The notes: generated by a model not told the origin, from the letters alone. A stretch of DNA of 36,704 bases from Hydnum rufescens UP504 (GCA_014904985.1 MU129223.1:8075-44778), one strand, 5' to 3'. Shown: positions 10,150-21,174, numbered from the stretch's first letter. Translations and numbers: made by a program.

Positions 10150-12982
10150 ATGATGTTAAGTGGAGAAAATACTGAGAATATGTGAGAGATGTCCATACTC
10201 AAACAAATGATGCATCTTGCTGCCTGCCCAAACCACATTGTGCAATGCTAGACCAGATAGAGTCACCACCTCCAGCAATCTGCACTTTCCCCCACCAAGG
10301 CATAATTTCTGGCAGGAGTGGAACAATAATGGTGTATGGTTTGTTGAAAACATTTGTGAAATAGATCCCTATTTTTCAGTGTATCATCTTGTCGGGGTTG
10401 TAGACAAGTTGTCATGGCCTTCAAAGGATTGAGAGTGGGTCTGTAATAAATCTGCATTCATGAGAGTACAGCCATGATTAAAATTCAATACTGACATTCT
10501 TTATACACTACTTCACCCTCCAATGGGCTGTCAGATACCCAAGGTCGTGAGCATATATCATCATATAAATCATACCATGCCAAAATTTGGTCCAATTGTG
10601 CTAAATGCAGTTGTCAGTGAGCCAATGTGATGTAGGGATTGACATGCGATTTGACTGCTGGTAGGAGAGATCCACACCAACACTCCATAACAAAGGACCA
10701 GTTCATGCAAGGCTGGCCATTCCTTTCAATGTCTTCAGTGACATGCAACATTGCATGCAGGGTAAGTGGGCATGTTGGTAGTCACTTGAGATTGTACTGG
10801 TAGTACAACCTGGACAAATTGGAGCGAGGGGGAGAACCCCAAGATTAGTATCCAAAACACCACAGTAGCAAAACAAGATGTACATTTCATAATCTCTCAC
10901 ATATGATATGTTGAGCAAATGAAGTGCATTGTGTTCATCTCACGAAATTGTGAATTGCATGCAAATAGACATGATCTCTCTTAACTTCATGAAGTGGATG
11001 TAGTATTTTCATTTTGGAAAGTGATCTTTGAGGATGTGGGGCCAATATATAGGAATCAGAAGGCCCAATCTTCAGCAGTGAAGTTGTGATGCTCCATCCA
11101 GACATTAGGTGTATGACAAGCAAAGGTTGATGGTATTGTGGAACCTGATGATGCCATTTCAGTACCAATTGTTTCCCACACAACATCACTGATTTGAAAT
11201 TCACCGCTGCCCTCATTGAGACCTTTGAATGTGCCTGTCCAAAGCTTAATCATGTTCTTGCAGTGATTTTCCAAGAACAAGTGCATCCATTCATGAGGGA
11301 ATGAGGAAAATAGATGAATTGATGGAATCTCACACACGTCACTTTCCCCATTGATTCCATACTCCTGACCAAGGGTTTTGTGGCAACCAACTTGAGGTTT
11401 GGCATAAATTGCCTGCAATTGAGCTTGGTGCCTTTCCTCAGTACAGTAAGGAAGTTCATGAGGGTCCCATGATGACAGCTCGACATTGTTGCCATTTGGT
11501 TGATGCAATGGGACATAGTAGGTTGAGCGACCCTTTCATGCATTGCACACAGCCCATATCTCACATGCATGACAAGGACAGAGGGCATTATGTCCCTTGA
11601 GGTATGTCACATGTTTGATGGCCTGCATATTGCCATTAATGGAAAGGGGATAGACATGAAGATCAAAGCCATCATTGGATGTTGCATCAAAGGCACAAAT
11701 GCCACGGGCAAGCTGCTTGCACTCATCAATGAATGGCTGGAGGAAAGAATTGAAATCCTGAGGGGACTTTGGGCCATTAATGATTCCAAGGGGAATAATA
11801 TGGATGAGGTGTGTATGGATTTCTGGGGTAGATTGAGATTCATGGCAATGAGGGGCCAACATGATGCATTGCCACCACGTATGTGCTTGAATATCTGGAA
11901 GCCATCAAGCATCAATGCAAGGGAATATCTCGTTGATCACTGAAGAATGTGTGTCCATATTCAATGTTGTCGACGGTAATGCACTTGGTGCATAGGATTC
12001 GATAATGTGAGCCACTGAAAATATCACCAATCTCATTGGGATCATATGTAAATTGTGAGTGATAAGACATGAGATTGGCAAGACGAGGATTTAGGAAGTA
12101 TGCTTTGACTCAATGGGTAATTGGGATGTAGTCAAAGATCTGACAAGGTTTCCCATTAACATCGTAATGTGGTTCATTACAGAATCAACAGGAGGTGGTG
12201 TCAATCAGTTTTCCAGTATAGCAGCAACAACTGTTGATACAACTATCATATGCAGTGGGTTTGATTTCAGCAAGGCCTGTGATCCTCCAATGCAATTTGA
12301 ATAATGAATCAAGTTCCATACAATTGTGATACATAAATCAAAGTTTGGAATGTGTAGTGTGTGAGAGGTGCCCACTCAACTTGATACTGAATGCCTTGAT
12401 ATTGTCGAGGTCTGCATCAGTGAGATATTCATTGTCTAATAGACATATATCAGGACCTTGATTTGAATAAGTTTGGACCCATACCAAATTCATGCATTTC
12501 GTGAGCTTGATCATCAATTTCCATATGATTGAGTTCCACTTTGAGCTCATCTCCCCAGTCTTACAAATTGACATCACTTGCAATATCAGTGGCTGAAGCA
12601 GGTGCTTCATCCTTCTTACTGTCTTCATCATCTTCATCATAATCATCATATGGTTCAAACCAATCATTATCACCAGGGATGGTGCCAGAATTTTCATTTG
12701 TTGACATGTTCGTCACTCCATGAGCATGTTCTACATAATTATGAGCTGGTAATTGGGCTGGATGTTCCTCACCAGCTTCTGAAACATGGTTAAGACGTAG
12801 GAATCCCATATTTGGGAGAGTTCTGATGAAAGATACAAACCTTGCAAAGCATCACCAGCTGTGTCACCATCATTTGAATTTGCTTGGAATTCCAGCAGAC
12901 ATTCTTGGGCAAGGTGGCAGTTAATTTGGCTGCATGATAGTAGGGCACCGCAGTGAGGACAATGTGTTTTAGCTGGAGCCAT
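10150..12982 (-). pseudogene. Plavaka-family transposase, many stops
   Basis: The minus-strand start is MAPAKTHCPHCGALLSC at 12982, an N-terminal C2H2-like finger (C-X2-C...H). An acidic linker follows (WFEPYDDYDEDDEDS, about 12650). Next come DICLLDNEYLTDADLDNIKAF (about 12400), a cysteine-rich part, and MLDGFQIFKHIRGGNASCWP with GIINGPKSPQDFNSFLQPF (about 11600-11915). Then HVTYLKGHNALCPCHACEIW (about 11560) and LWTGTFKGLNEG with HNFTAEDWAFW (about 11050-11260). These blocks have the order expected for Plavaka transposases (CACTA superfamily). Stops and frame shifts occur throughout, for example near 12340, 11536 and 10935. The enzyme would have bound the CACTG ends. Not functional. Confidence 0.85.
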
Positions 12983-13076
12983 TGCGATGATGAGAGCTAT
13001 CATTCAATTTGCATCCGGTCTTACTTTCCTGTTTCCCCCTCTACTCCCAGCACTCCAAAATCATAATATCTTTTCT

Positions 13077-14700
13077 ATGCCTTCCAGTACTGAAAAAGAT
13101 GTGTCAAAGGCTTCAACAGATGATCTTCTTGCAATAATTGCTAGATTAAAGAAGGAAAACACAGTGCTTGCAGGTATACATGTTATTTGTGGCAGACTAT
13201 GCCCAAATTTGTTCCCATTGCTGATCATGGCTAAAAAGCTTCCTCCAGTAAATCATCTTCCAGTGGTAAACACACCAGAACACCCGAATACAAATCAGGA
13301 AGTGGTGACAAAGATGGGCAAGACCATCATAAGGCCAAAGAAACACACAAGAGGCTCATACCATGACCCAAAGGTGAGGCAGGTAGGAGTGGGATCTGTG
13401 GTTTCTCAATTCAGGATGCAATGGGTTTGGAAGATGACTGAGATCAATATCTTCATATTTTGGTAAGCTATGTGCTCTATAACTTATTAATACTTGAGTC
13501 TCAGATGGATACCACACCAGGCCACTGCCCACTCTCTCACACAGCACTATCTCTCAGAGAGTGACATTTTATCTCTCCCTTGGTTGAAACAGGATAAGCA
13601 CAAAGCTGGCCTTATTATTCGTGATGTAAGCAATATCCAGTCCTTCATGCCCCTGTATTACATAGCCAATCTGAGTCTTCACAGGCATGGAAAAAACATC
13701 CAATCCTGAAGACTTTTGAAAGTACCTGGCCATTTGAAGAGTTAGTCAAGGCATATCTCAGAAACCAGAAAGCAACAGAGGGGAAGAAGCTGCACAATTG
13801 TATCTTTCATGCCTAAATCACAATCAAGGTTACTAATTATGTTCTTGCTTTAGTGGGTATTAAGCCCCATAAAGAGTCATCAACTCCTCAGATCAGGAGT
13901 GAGGATGCATACACCCACAACACAGGATCACCTGACTCGCAGGCATCATGAGCCACATGAACCACGCAAGAGTCACAAGAGTCACATTCCAAATCTGAAT
14001 CTCCCTCACATTCAGCAGCTTGTCTTCCCCTACTGGCCTCAAAGAAACGTTCAAAAGATCTGGCCAAAATCTCCAATCAACCCCACAACCGTCTACCCAC
14101 ACCACTAGTCATGAAGGCACTGCCTTTCCCAAAAGCTCTGGCTGGACTCTCAACTGATAATGCCCACAATAATAATGGCACTGATGTCAATCAATCCTTG
14201 CCCTTGAACGACTTCTCAGTTTCACGAAGGCGCAAGCACAGGGTGCTGGAGCCAACAATATTTGATAATGATGACAACATGCAAGGTACATATACTATTT
14301 CATTATCTTCACTCGTGATCTGACAAATCATTCACCCAATAATTCCCCTTCAGCCTCTAGTTCTACTACACTGGCATCCACTCAACTTCCTGTTCAAGAC
14401 CAAGCTCCACACAGTCCCAAACATCCAACCCCCCAGCCAAAGCCAAAAGCTCACCGGCCAAGAACACATGCATCCGCACTGAGCCACAACAATGACAGCA
14501 ATGATCTTGGGAAGAAATTCAAACAAAATCATCAAATGAGTGTGAATTTTCAATTCTAATCTTCACCCTACTCCAAACCTGTTAACAAATCACACTAGCA
14601 CAAGAATCTTCAAGGCAGATCCGGACTCCCACAACATCAACATACTTTCCCAGTCCATCTCGCACTGGCAGTGCTCACACTTAGCACCTTTAATTGGTGA
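13077..14700 (+). pseudogene. Second, divergent gene of the CACTA element (function unknown)
   Basis: It starts MPSSTEKDVSKASTDDLLAI at 13077, only 95 bp from the transposase start on the other strand, so the two shared a bidirectional promoter. The first part is a short coiled coil (IIARLKKENTVLAG). After likely introns come a basic segment (IIRPKKHTRGSYHDPK), then FSIQDAMGL-like sequence near 13403 in a shifted frame, and a later block FESTWPFEELVKAYLRNQKA near 13715-13770. A serine-rich tail with SRRRKHRVLEPTIFDNDDN lies at 14216-14280. Basidiomycete CACTA elements often carry such a partner gene, but I cannot assign a biochemical role. Frames are broken in several places. Confidence 0.55.
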
Positions 14701-14940
14701 GTTTCTTGGCATTATAGGGATTCTACAATGATTTCCCTTAACCATCTTCACTAGCTCTGCTGCTACTTTCTGGAATGCTCTCCCTTTCCCACAAGCTAGT
14801 TCTCGTCTATTCTGGTCTCATTCTCCAATGCTTTCCCTCTCGACTGCCTGCTACTCAAAGCCACTATTCTGATTTCCTCAATGCTACAATGCTTTCTTCA
14901 AGGCTAGATACTCTCACCCAAGGTCAATGATTTGTTCATG

Positions 14941-15950
14941 GTTTGGTCAACATCACAACAGTTCACTCAACATCACAACAGTTTGCTCAACATCACAACA
15001 GTTCACTCAACATCACAACAGTTTGCTCAACATCACAACAGTTCACTCAACATCACAACAGTTTGCTCAACATCACAACAGTTCACTCAACATCACAACA
15101 GTTTGCTCAACATCACAACAGTTCACTCAACATCACAACAGTTTGCTCAACATCACAACAGTTCACTCAACATCACAACAGTTTGCTCAACATCACAACA
15201 GTTCACTCAACATCACAACAGTTCACTCAACATCACAACAGTTTGCTCAACATCACAACAGTTCACTCAACATCACAACAGTTCACTCAACATCACAACA
15301 GTTTGCTCAACATCACAACAGTTCACTCAACATCACAACAGTTCACTCAACATCACAACAGTTTGCTCAACATCACAACAGTTCACTCAACATCACAACA
15401 GTTTGCTCAACATCACAACAGTTTGCTCAAATCAAACATCATACATCACAACAGTTCGCTCAACATCACAACAGTTCGCTCAACATCACAACAGTTCACT
15501 CAACATCACAACAGTTCACTTGACATCACAACAGTTCACTCAACATTGCAATGGTTCACTTGACATTGCAATGGTTCGCTCAATGTCAATGGTTCACTCA
15601 ATGTCAATGGTTCACTCAATGTCAATGGTTCACTTGATGTCAATGGTTTCGCTCGATTTCACAACAATTCACTCAATGTCACAACAATTCACTCAATGTC
15701 ACAACAATTCACTCAATGTCACAACAATTTGCTCAACATCACAACAGTTTGCTCAACATCACAACAGTTTGCTCAACATCACAACAGTTTGCTTGATGTC
15801 ACAACAGTTCACTTGACATCACGATGGTTTGCTTGACATTGCAACAGTTCACTCGATGTCATGATGGTTTGCTTGACATTGCAACAGTTCACTCGATGTC
15901 ATGATGGTTTGCTTGACATTGCAACAGTTCACTCAGGATCACAACAGTTC
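14941..15950 (+). repeat. 20-bp minisatellite with higher-order structure
   Basis: The 20-bp unit is GTTCACTCAACATCACAACA (A) or GTTTGCTCAACATCACAACA (B). From 14941 to 15440 the units are in perfect register. A and B alternate up to about 15200, then a B-A-A pattern repeats three times from 15181 to 15360, then B-A-B-B. After 15430 the units drift into CAATGTCAATGG and GATGTCATGATGG variants. Because 20 is not a multiple of 3 and no unit contains a stop, all three plus frames stay open for 200 or more codons; these are repeat artefacts. Confidence 0.95.
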
Positions 15951-16346
15951 ATTCAAAATTGCCTCGGTTTGCTCAAGATTCCAAGAATTCATTCAACACT
16001 TGCCACAATTTATTCTGGGTTATAATACTCAAGATTCAGTTTGTACAAGAATGAGTTTTCCCGTCTTGTAGTCATAAATAATATTCACTATCACAAAGTT
16101 TACATTGTTGAATTAATGGGAACCCTGGGAGAAAATCCCAGTTTAATCTTGGAAACTCCACCTCATACTTGTGGTTTAACCACTTAAAACACCTGGGTTT
16201 CTCGCTTATTCTCAGATTTTCACCCCAGGTAATGACACATGTGGCCCCGGTCTGCCCACAACTATCATTTCATGGGCTAACCAGGAGACTGTCCTTGGGA
16301 ACCATGTAATTTACCTGGTTTGCCCATGGGACCACTTCCCACAGTG

Positions 16347-17958
16347 TCTCATTTTCATCCACACAAAATAGGGTTTGGTGAGTGGGATCATTCTCATTAT
16401 GTGATTTACACCCTAATAAGGTAGGTGCCAGCTGCTTTGCCCATGTAATTAACATTGTGGTTCAGCATGTCCTCTTGGTCTTAAAGATTGCACCTCATGG
16501 CAATGTTATGGCTTGAGTCCATACACTTGTCAATGCCATCCAGTCATCTGGTGACTGACGTGTTGCATTTATGGAGATCATACACAAAGGGAATGCTGCA
16601 GGAGATTTTAACCCCAAAGTCCCTGAAGTAGAATTACTTTGGGAAGTAGAGACGTGATGGGATTCAGCTCATGGAATGTTGCAGACCATTCTGCCCACAC
16701 GAAAAGTAAGTCCTTACAAACAAGATCTATTCATGTCTGTGCTAATTTCTTCCAAGGCTATCCAGGTGATGTCCATGAAGCACAAATACTGTGAACTCCA
16801 AAGCAAGAACTTGACTGAGACTCAATGGGCTGTTGTGCAGAAAGTCTATGACATCTTGGACGTAAGTTTAGGCCTCCTGTACCTCTCCAAGCTGCAAATT
16901 GACTACCATCTCAATAGTACCCACACTCAGTCCAACACTTAATGGTGGGTGAGACAACCCCAATCCTCAGTGGAACTCTACCCGCTTTCCAGTCCCTTCA
17001 AGATCAGTGGCAGGAACACATGATTTCGAATCTGGACATGTCACCCTATGTACTCAAGGGAATGGCATGGCTAAACAAATACCATGAGAAGGTGGGAAAG
17101 ACTCATGCTTATGTGATTGCAATGGGTGAGTACTATCTTTTCTCCCACTGCAACCACAAACTGACAATGGAATTATCACAGTCCTTAATCCAAGTATTAA
17201 AATGTATTTTATTCAGAAGCAGTGGTCTCCGATGGAAGTAGAAGAAGCAGTGGAATGGATTAAGGATGAGGTCAGTCATCTGCACTCTTTTTGCCTGTCC
17301 CACTTAGGATTCTGTTGCTGACTTTTGGGTTAATTCAGCTCACAAAGTATTGGACCATAGCAAATACGAGGCCCTCAGTTGTGGGCACAGCCTCCAAGCT
17401 CTCCCAGTCCACACATATCAAGCTCAGTCTCATTGACGCAGATGACGACTTCAATACTGGAGCACTGAGTATTGATCAAGAATACGAGGCCTATATGGTT
17501 CACTTGTGGCGCACCCTGACACTCTCCCAGAAACCTATACTTACCTTTTGGCAGGTTTGTACAAGTCAAGTCTCATTTGGCCATATGTTGACTTCGTATT
17601 TCCATAGGAGCATGAGTACATGCTCCCGATGTGGTTCCAAATGGCTATGGATTACCTTCCAATCCAGGCCTCTTCAGTTCCATCTGAGCAGGTCTTCTCC
17701 TCAAGTTCCGAAACAATGACGAAAAGATGCAGTTGCCTCAAACCTGACATAATGGAGGGGCTCCAGATGCTCAAATTTATGCTGAAGAAAGAGTGACTAA
17801 ACTTTACAAAAGGTTGGAAGACTCCCATGGCTGACATGATGGTTGATCTGGACAATGGGGGTGACATGCTTCGAGATATATTGAACACTGCACCCACAGA
17901 GATTGATGAGGTGTTGGAACATCTTATGGACCATGAGGATTTAATCACTGATGAGTAG
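16347..17958 (+). pseudogene. hAT transposase, C-terminal half
   Basis: Coding resumes directly after the CACTA element. Recognisable blocks are FTHVINIVVQHVLLVLKIA-like sequence near 16430-16490, then LLWEVET..WDS with HGMLQTILPTRK (about 16630-16700), ETQWAVVQKVYDILD (about 16820), LNKYHEKVGKTHAYVIAMGE (about 17072) and the C-terminal dimerisation domain. That domain reads MWFQMAMDYLPIQASSVPSE followed by VFSSSSETMTKR (about 17630-17730). A TGA at 17794 follows FMLKKE; the frame continues as LNFTKGWKTPMADMMVDLDN to TAG at 17956, so the TGA is best read as a C-to-T change in a CGA arginine codon. Several pieces are joined by likely short introns. Confidence 0.85.
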
Positions 17959-18123
17959 ACAGATTATGATTATGTACATAGGTATATACAAAGCCTTGAG
18001 TTGTGGCTTGAGTCAACTCTGGTTCAAGTCCTAAATTCAACTTGGCTTCAGTGATAAACCAAGTCCTTCGGAAGTTGCATGAAGTTGCCCAAAGTTGAGC
18101 CAAGTCGAGTCATGGCAACACTA

Positions 18124-18387
18124 GTCAAAATGGGACAGTATGTTCCCATCTTCAGAGTCAACCAAGTACTTGATAAGAATAGAAAGCAAGAATGCACAGA
18201 AAAAACCAAGGATGACATGCCAAGTAATCATAGACCATGTCAGTGGCTGTGAATTGAGGATAGCAGCGCATTCAACCTCGTCAGCATCAGGGCCTTCTGT
18301 ATTACTGGCCCCAGGTCGTTTGCTATGTGGTAACAGAGCTAGTAGTTGTTGCCTCTCTCCCTTTCCAGGTGGTTGAGGTTCAGACAT
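18124..18387 (-). pseudogene. N-terminus of a type II membrane protein, cut off by hAT
   Basis: The minus-strand ATG at 18387 starts MSEPQPPGKGERQQLLALLP. ERQQLL fits an acidic dileucine (E-X3-L-L) sorting signal, as found on fungal vacuolar type II proteins. A single membrane segment follows at residues 55-78 (ITWHVILGFFCAFLLSILIK). The frame then runs DSEDGNILSHFD and stops where the hAT end begins. The length and topology (cytosolic tail, one anchor, lumenal domain to follow) suit a vacuolar hydrolase or peptidase, but the catalytic part is absent, so no name is given. I did not find the rest of the gene on the other side of the hAT element with certainty. Confidence 0.5.
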
Positions 18388-18934
18388 GGTTTACTTGGTG
18401 GTGGATGGCATGCTTCCCGCTAGATCTGACCGATCTACTGTATATAAAAATGGAAAGTGGATCCAAATATCTGGGGGAACTTGTAGGGAATTTTACCAAG
18501 CTTTATTTCCTTTCTTGTCTCTATCGCCTGTGTCCCCGTACTACGTCTAGAGCCTTTCACATCCCATCACTCAAAGTAATATGCTTCTACATGTTTCAAA
18601 TATGCAGCCTACAATACTTGAATCTATCAGGAGATATGGAGATATATCTGATATCCCCTTGCATGATAGTGGAACCTTCAAGACTTGCCACAAATTTCCT
18701 GACAAGCATTAAGACTACATAAGCACCAGGTAATGACCCAGAGATTGGATATGGTGGGCTAGACAAGCCCTAACGGGATGACCCAGGAAAAAGAAAGTGG
18801 GATGTCTCACTGTCCCTGCCAAATGCAATATGCAATGCCCTTGCATGCACCCTGTAAAGCTGAATATGTCATAAATACCCTGACCTCATCCATTCATCAT
18901 CCCAGTGTCTACACGTTCTTAATGCACGTAGATT
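18388..18934. other. Intergenic stretch upstream of the membrane-protein frame
   Basis: Probably 5' flanking DNA of the minus-strand gene. There is an AT-rich TATATAAAAATGG block near 18440. The plus-strand open frame over 18327-18722 shows no domain and overlaps the gene start on the other strand, so I do not call it. Confidence 0.35.
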
Positions 18935-19165
18935 CTAGGAGGTCCTGGTCTGACCTTTGCTTGGTTCTCTTGTAGCCACACCAACATCTGAGTGGGGAGC
19001 AGGGTTTTCAAATCCAAGAGTTTTGATGTCTTCCACATAAATCAGGCTCTGCTCAACTGGCATGGGGTCAACAACCTTCTCCTCGGGTTCAATCAACGTC
19101 GGTCTTCCTTGGGGATGAACTGGTGGACGTGGTTTGTGTGCAATCACACCACCTTGGTCAGTCAT
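18935..19165 (-). pseudogene. Unidentified coding fragment ending at the palindrome-array element
   Basis: The minus-strand frame starts MTDQGGVIAHKPRPPVHPQG and includes TLIEPEEKVVDPMPVEQSLI and TLGFENPAPHSDVG. Composition looks protein-like. After REPSKG there is a GTCAGA that could be a 5' splice site. Its start is six bases from the boundary of the 19171-24041 element, so upstream coding may have been displaced. It does not resemble the gypsy B polymerase that flanks the other side of the element. No family recognised. Confidence 0.3.
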
Positions 19166-19170
19166 CTAAG

Positions 19171-19224
19171 CCTACCTAGTTAGGTACCACTTCCGGGGCA
19201 GATAATGGTACCTAAGTAGGTCCC
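19171..19224 (+). repeat. Left terminal inverted repeat (self-complementary)
   Basis: CCTACCTAGTTAGGTACCA, then CTTCCGGGGCAGATAA, then TGGTACCTAAGTAGGTCCC. It forms an imperfect hairpin and matches the inverse of the right end over about 54 bp. Confidence 0.75.
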
Positions 19225-19488
19225 ATCACTATTTTGGCCGAAATGGCCATTTTTATGATTTCACCTCCTGGCCCAGAATTGACTGAAATGGCTGAAAATT
19301 GGCCGAAACTGGGACTTAGAGAATCTCAGACTTGCAGCAGGCCATACGGGGTTATCAGGGATAATATCTTCCATTTATAATTATTTATTTATTATCACTA
19401 TATTATACTTATGCTACCCCAGGTCAGCGGGGTTTCATTCAGGAGTCCCGTGTTTTATTCTTATTATTTATTTATTTATTTAAAATTA

Positions 19489-19677
19489 TACCACACACCC
19501 ACTCTGGTGTGTGGTACTCTGTAGAAATTTAAAAAAAAAAAGACTACTTAGTAGCACCACACACCCACTCTAGCAGGTGTGTGGTACTGTCCATGTGAAT
19601 CAAAGAACAAAAAAATTAAAATAACAACTATCTAGTATCTAGTAGCACCACACACCCGCTTGGGCAGGTGTGTGGTA
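19489..19677. repeat. Three terminal copies of the exonic palindrome, left array
   Basis: Palindromes ACCACACACCC..GGTGTGTGGT at 19489-19516, 19555-19586 and 19646-19677, spaced about 66-91 bp, without intervening introns. They lie at the distal end of the left array and are linked by A-rich and CTAGTAG-type sequence. Confidence 0.8.
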
Positions 19678-19789
19678 CCAGGGACATTATTTCGTGCTTC
19701 ACCATTGGGGTTCCCCCTCACCCATGGTCGCATGTTTTCACTCGGTGGGGTCGTGGCTTCAGTTGGGGGATGCGGGTTCAGAAGAATAC

Positions 19790-19892
19790 CTATGATAATA
19801 AATAATAAGTTAGTTAAAAAAAGAAAAGCCAGGCAAAAGGAGCAGCCCCTGCTGCTCCTTTTGCATAGTCAGACATGTACATATATACTTAC
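19790..19892 (-). other. Predicted intron L8 with hairpin
   Basis: On minus: 5' site CTTTAAG|GTAAGT, branch-like CTAAC, 3' site ATCATAG. Hairpin at 19833-19864 with stems GCAAAAGGAGCAGC and GCTGCTCCTTTTGC. The exon palindrome lies just upstream (19903-19930). Confidence 0.65.
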
Positions 19893-20041
19893 CTTAAAGA
19901 TTACCACACCCGCTGAAGCGGGTGTGGGGTTTGTCCGGGCTTGCATCATGGTTTCGACTTGTTGCCATTCACAGGATTCGTTTGGTGAGTGGGTTGTCAT
20001 TCTCCTGTGTTCGTTCGGCGGGGTCGCAGGTGTTGGGTCCA

Positions 20042-20145
20042 AATGACAAAATAAAATAATAAATAATATGTTAGTAAAAAAAAAAACAAGGAAAGCCACG
20101 CAAAAGGAGCAGCATATGCTGCTCCTCTTGCGTGGTTGTACTCAC
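20042..20145 (-). other. Predicted intron L7 with hairpin; 3' site unclear
   Basis: On minus: 5' site TTTTAAG|GTGAGT and CTAAC branch, but no AG follows before TTTTGTCATTTGG, so the acceptor seems lost. Hairpin 20096-20135 includes CCACG/CGTGG outer pairs. Exon palindrome 20154-20184. Confidence 0.5.
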
Positions 20146-20290
20146 CTTAAAATTACCACACACCCGCCAAAGCAGGTGTGGGGTTCGTCTGGGGCTTGCA
20201 TTGGGGTTTCGACTCATTGCGGGATTCATTTGGCGGGTGGGTCATTGTTCTCTTGTGTTCATTTGGCAGGGTCACGGGTGTTAGGTCCAG

Positions 20291-20395
20291 ATGACAAAAT
20301 AAAATAATAGATAATACATTAGTAAAAAAAAAAAAACAAGAGAAGCCACACAAAAGGAGCAGCATACGCTGCTCCTCTTGCGCAGTTGTACTCAC
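20291..20395 (-). other. Predicted intron L6 with hairpin; 3' site unclear
   Basis: On minus: 5' site TTTTAAG|GTGAGT, branch-like CTAAT, and no AG in the expected acceptor position (TTTTGTCATCTGG). Hairpin about 20348-20382; its mismatches are all G.U-compatible on the minus strand. Exon palindrome 20404-20435. Confidence 0.5.
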
Positions 20396-20568
20396 CTTAA
20401 AATTACCACACACCCACTGAAGCGGGTGTGTGGTACTCTCTTGGGTTTGGTCTGGCCGGTCGTCGTTGGCGTGTTTTGTTTGGCACATGTTGTTTTGGCG
20501 GGTTGCATCATCATTCCCAGGGGGGAGTTGGGCGGGTTTGTTCGGCGAGCTGTCATTTTGCTGACCAT

Positions 20569-20659
20569 CTAGAATAGTAAATATGTTAGTAAAAGAAAAA
20601 AAAGAAGAGCCATGCAAAAGGAGCAGTGTATGCTGCTCCTTTTGCATGGTTGTATTTAC
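20569..20659 (-). other. Predicted intron L5 with hairpin
   Basis: On minus: 5' site CTAAG|GTAAAT, CTAAC branch, 3' site TATTCTAG. Hairpin 20611-20648 with CCATGCAAAAGG/CCTTTTGCATGG stems. Exon palindrome about 20671-20696. Confidence 0.65.
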
Positions 20660-20827
20660 CTTAGAATTATCACACACCTGCCGAAGCGGGTGTGGTTCGT
20701 CTGGGGTCCCTGGGGCCCTGCGTCATGCGTTCTCAGTCCCGGGTTTCATCTGGGGGGTGTTCCTTGGCGTGTTGTGTTGTCATTTCCCAGAGATGGGGTT
20801 CGTTTGGAGGGTAATTCAGGCAATAGC

Positions 20828-20935
20828 CTAGAATAATAGAGAATTTATTAGTTAAAAATTAAAACAAATGCAAAAAGAGCAGCAAGGGCTGCTCTTTTTG
20901 CATTGGTGAGGGGGGGGGGTGCACTAATTACTTAT
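20828..20935 (-). other. Predicted intron L4 with hairpin; 5' site mutated to AT
   Basis: On minus the donor reads ACAAG|ATAAGT, where the neighbouring unit L3 has GTAAGT, so the GT is lost. 3' site TTATTCTAG. Hairpin 20870-20901. Exon palindrome about 20945-20976. Confidence 0.55.
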
Positions 20936-21075
20936 CTTGTATAGAACCACACACCCACTACCACGGGTGTGTGGTTCGTGGCTTCATTTGGTGCATTGTC
21001 GCTCACAGGTCTCGTTTTGCGGGAGTTTGATCTCAGGGGGGGACTCGCTCCACGGGTCTTCATTTGTGGTGATAC

Positions 21076-21174
21076 CTAGAATAAAACATTATCAGTTAAA
21101 AAATTAAAACCAGCACAAAAAGAGCAGCATTTGCTGCTCTTTTTGCGCCATTGGGGGTGCACAAGATTACTTAC
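21076..21174 (-). other. Predicted intron L3 with hairpin
   Basis: On minus: 5' site ACAAT|GTAAGT, branch-like AACTGAT, 3' site TTATTCTAG. Hairpin 21113-21148. Exon palindrome 21183-21216. Confidence 0.65.

Larger units (their letters stand above)
9516..16346 (-). mobile_element. CACTA (Plavaka-type) transposon, 6831 bp, nested in hAT
   Basis: The terminal inverted repeats are perfect over 22 bp: CACTGTGGGAAGTGGTCCCA then TG on the left (9516-9537) and its inverse at 16325-16346. Subterminal repeats of the form ACCTGGTTTGCCC cluster at both ends (9547-9620 and 16280-16325), as in other CACTA elements. It contains a degenerate transposase (minus), a divergent second gene (plus) and a minisatellite. 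A 4-bp duplication TCTC flanks it. It sits inside the hAT transposase frame, so it is younger than the hAT insertion. Confidence 0.9.
7827..18123 (+). mobile_element. hAT DNA transposon carrying a nested CACTA element
   Basis: The ends are TAGTGTTGTTAAAGACT (left) and, reversed, TAGTGTTGCCATGACT (right), flanked by an imperfect 8-bp duplication. Without the nested 6.83 kb element it is about 3.47 kb, normal for a hAT. Both subterminal regions (about 7840-7980 and 17990-18110) are dense in GAGCCAAGT/ACTTGGCT-like motifs in both orientations, the usual binding sites of hAT transposases. The single gene inside is a BED-finger hAT transposase, now interrupted. The right end abuts a minus-strand membrane-protein frame (18124-18387), so the element interrupted that gene or its neighbourhood. 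Confidence 0.85.

Noticed and set aside
14927..15816. Open frames of 198-294 codons with repeated NITTVHSTSQQF peptides
   Set aside because: All three plus frames are open because a stop-free 20-bp unit is tandemly repeated; there is no start context or domain.
18327..18722. 131-codon plus-strand frame
   Set aside because: No domain; overlaps the start of the better supported minus-strand membrane-protein frame.
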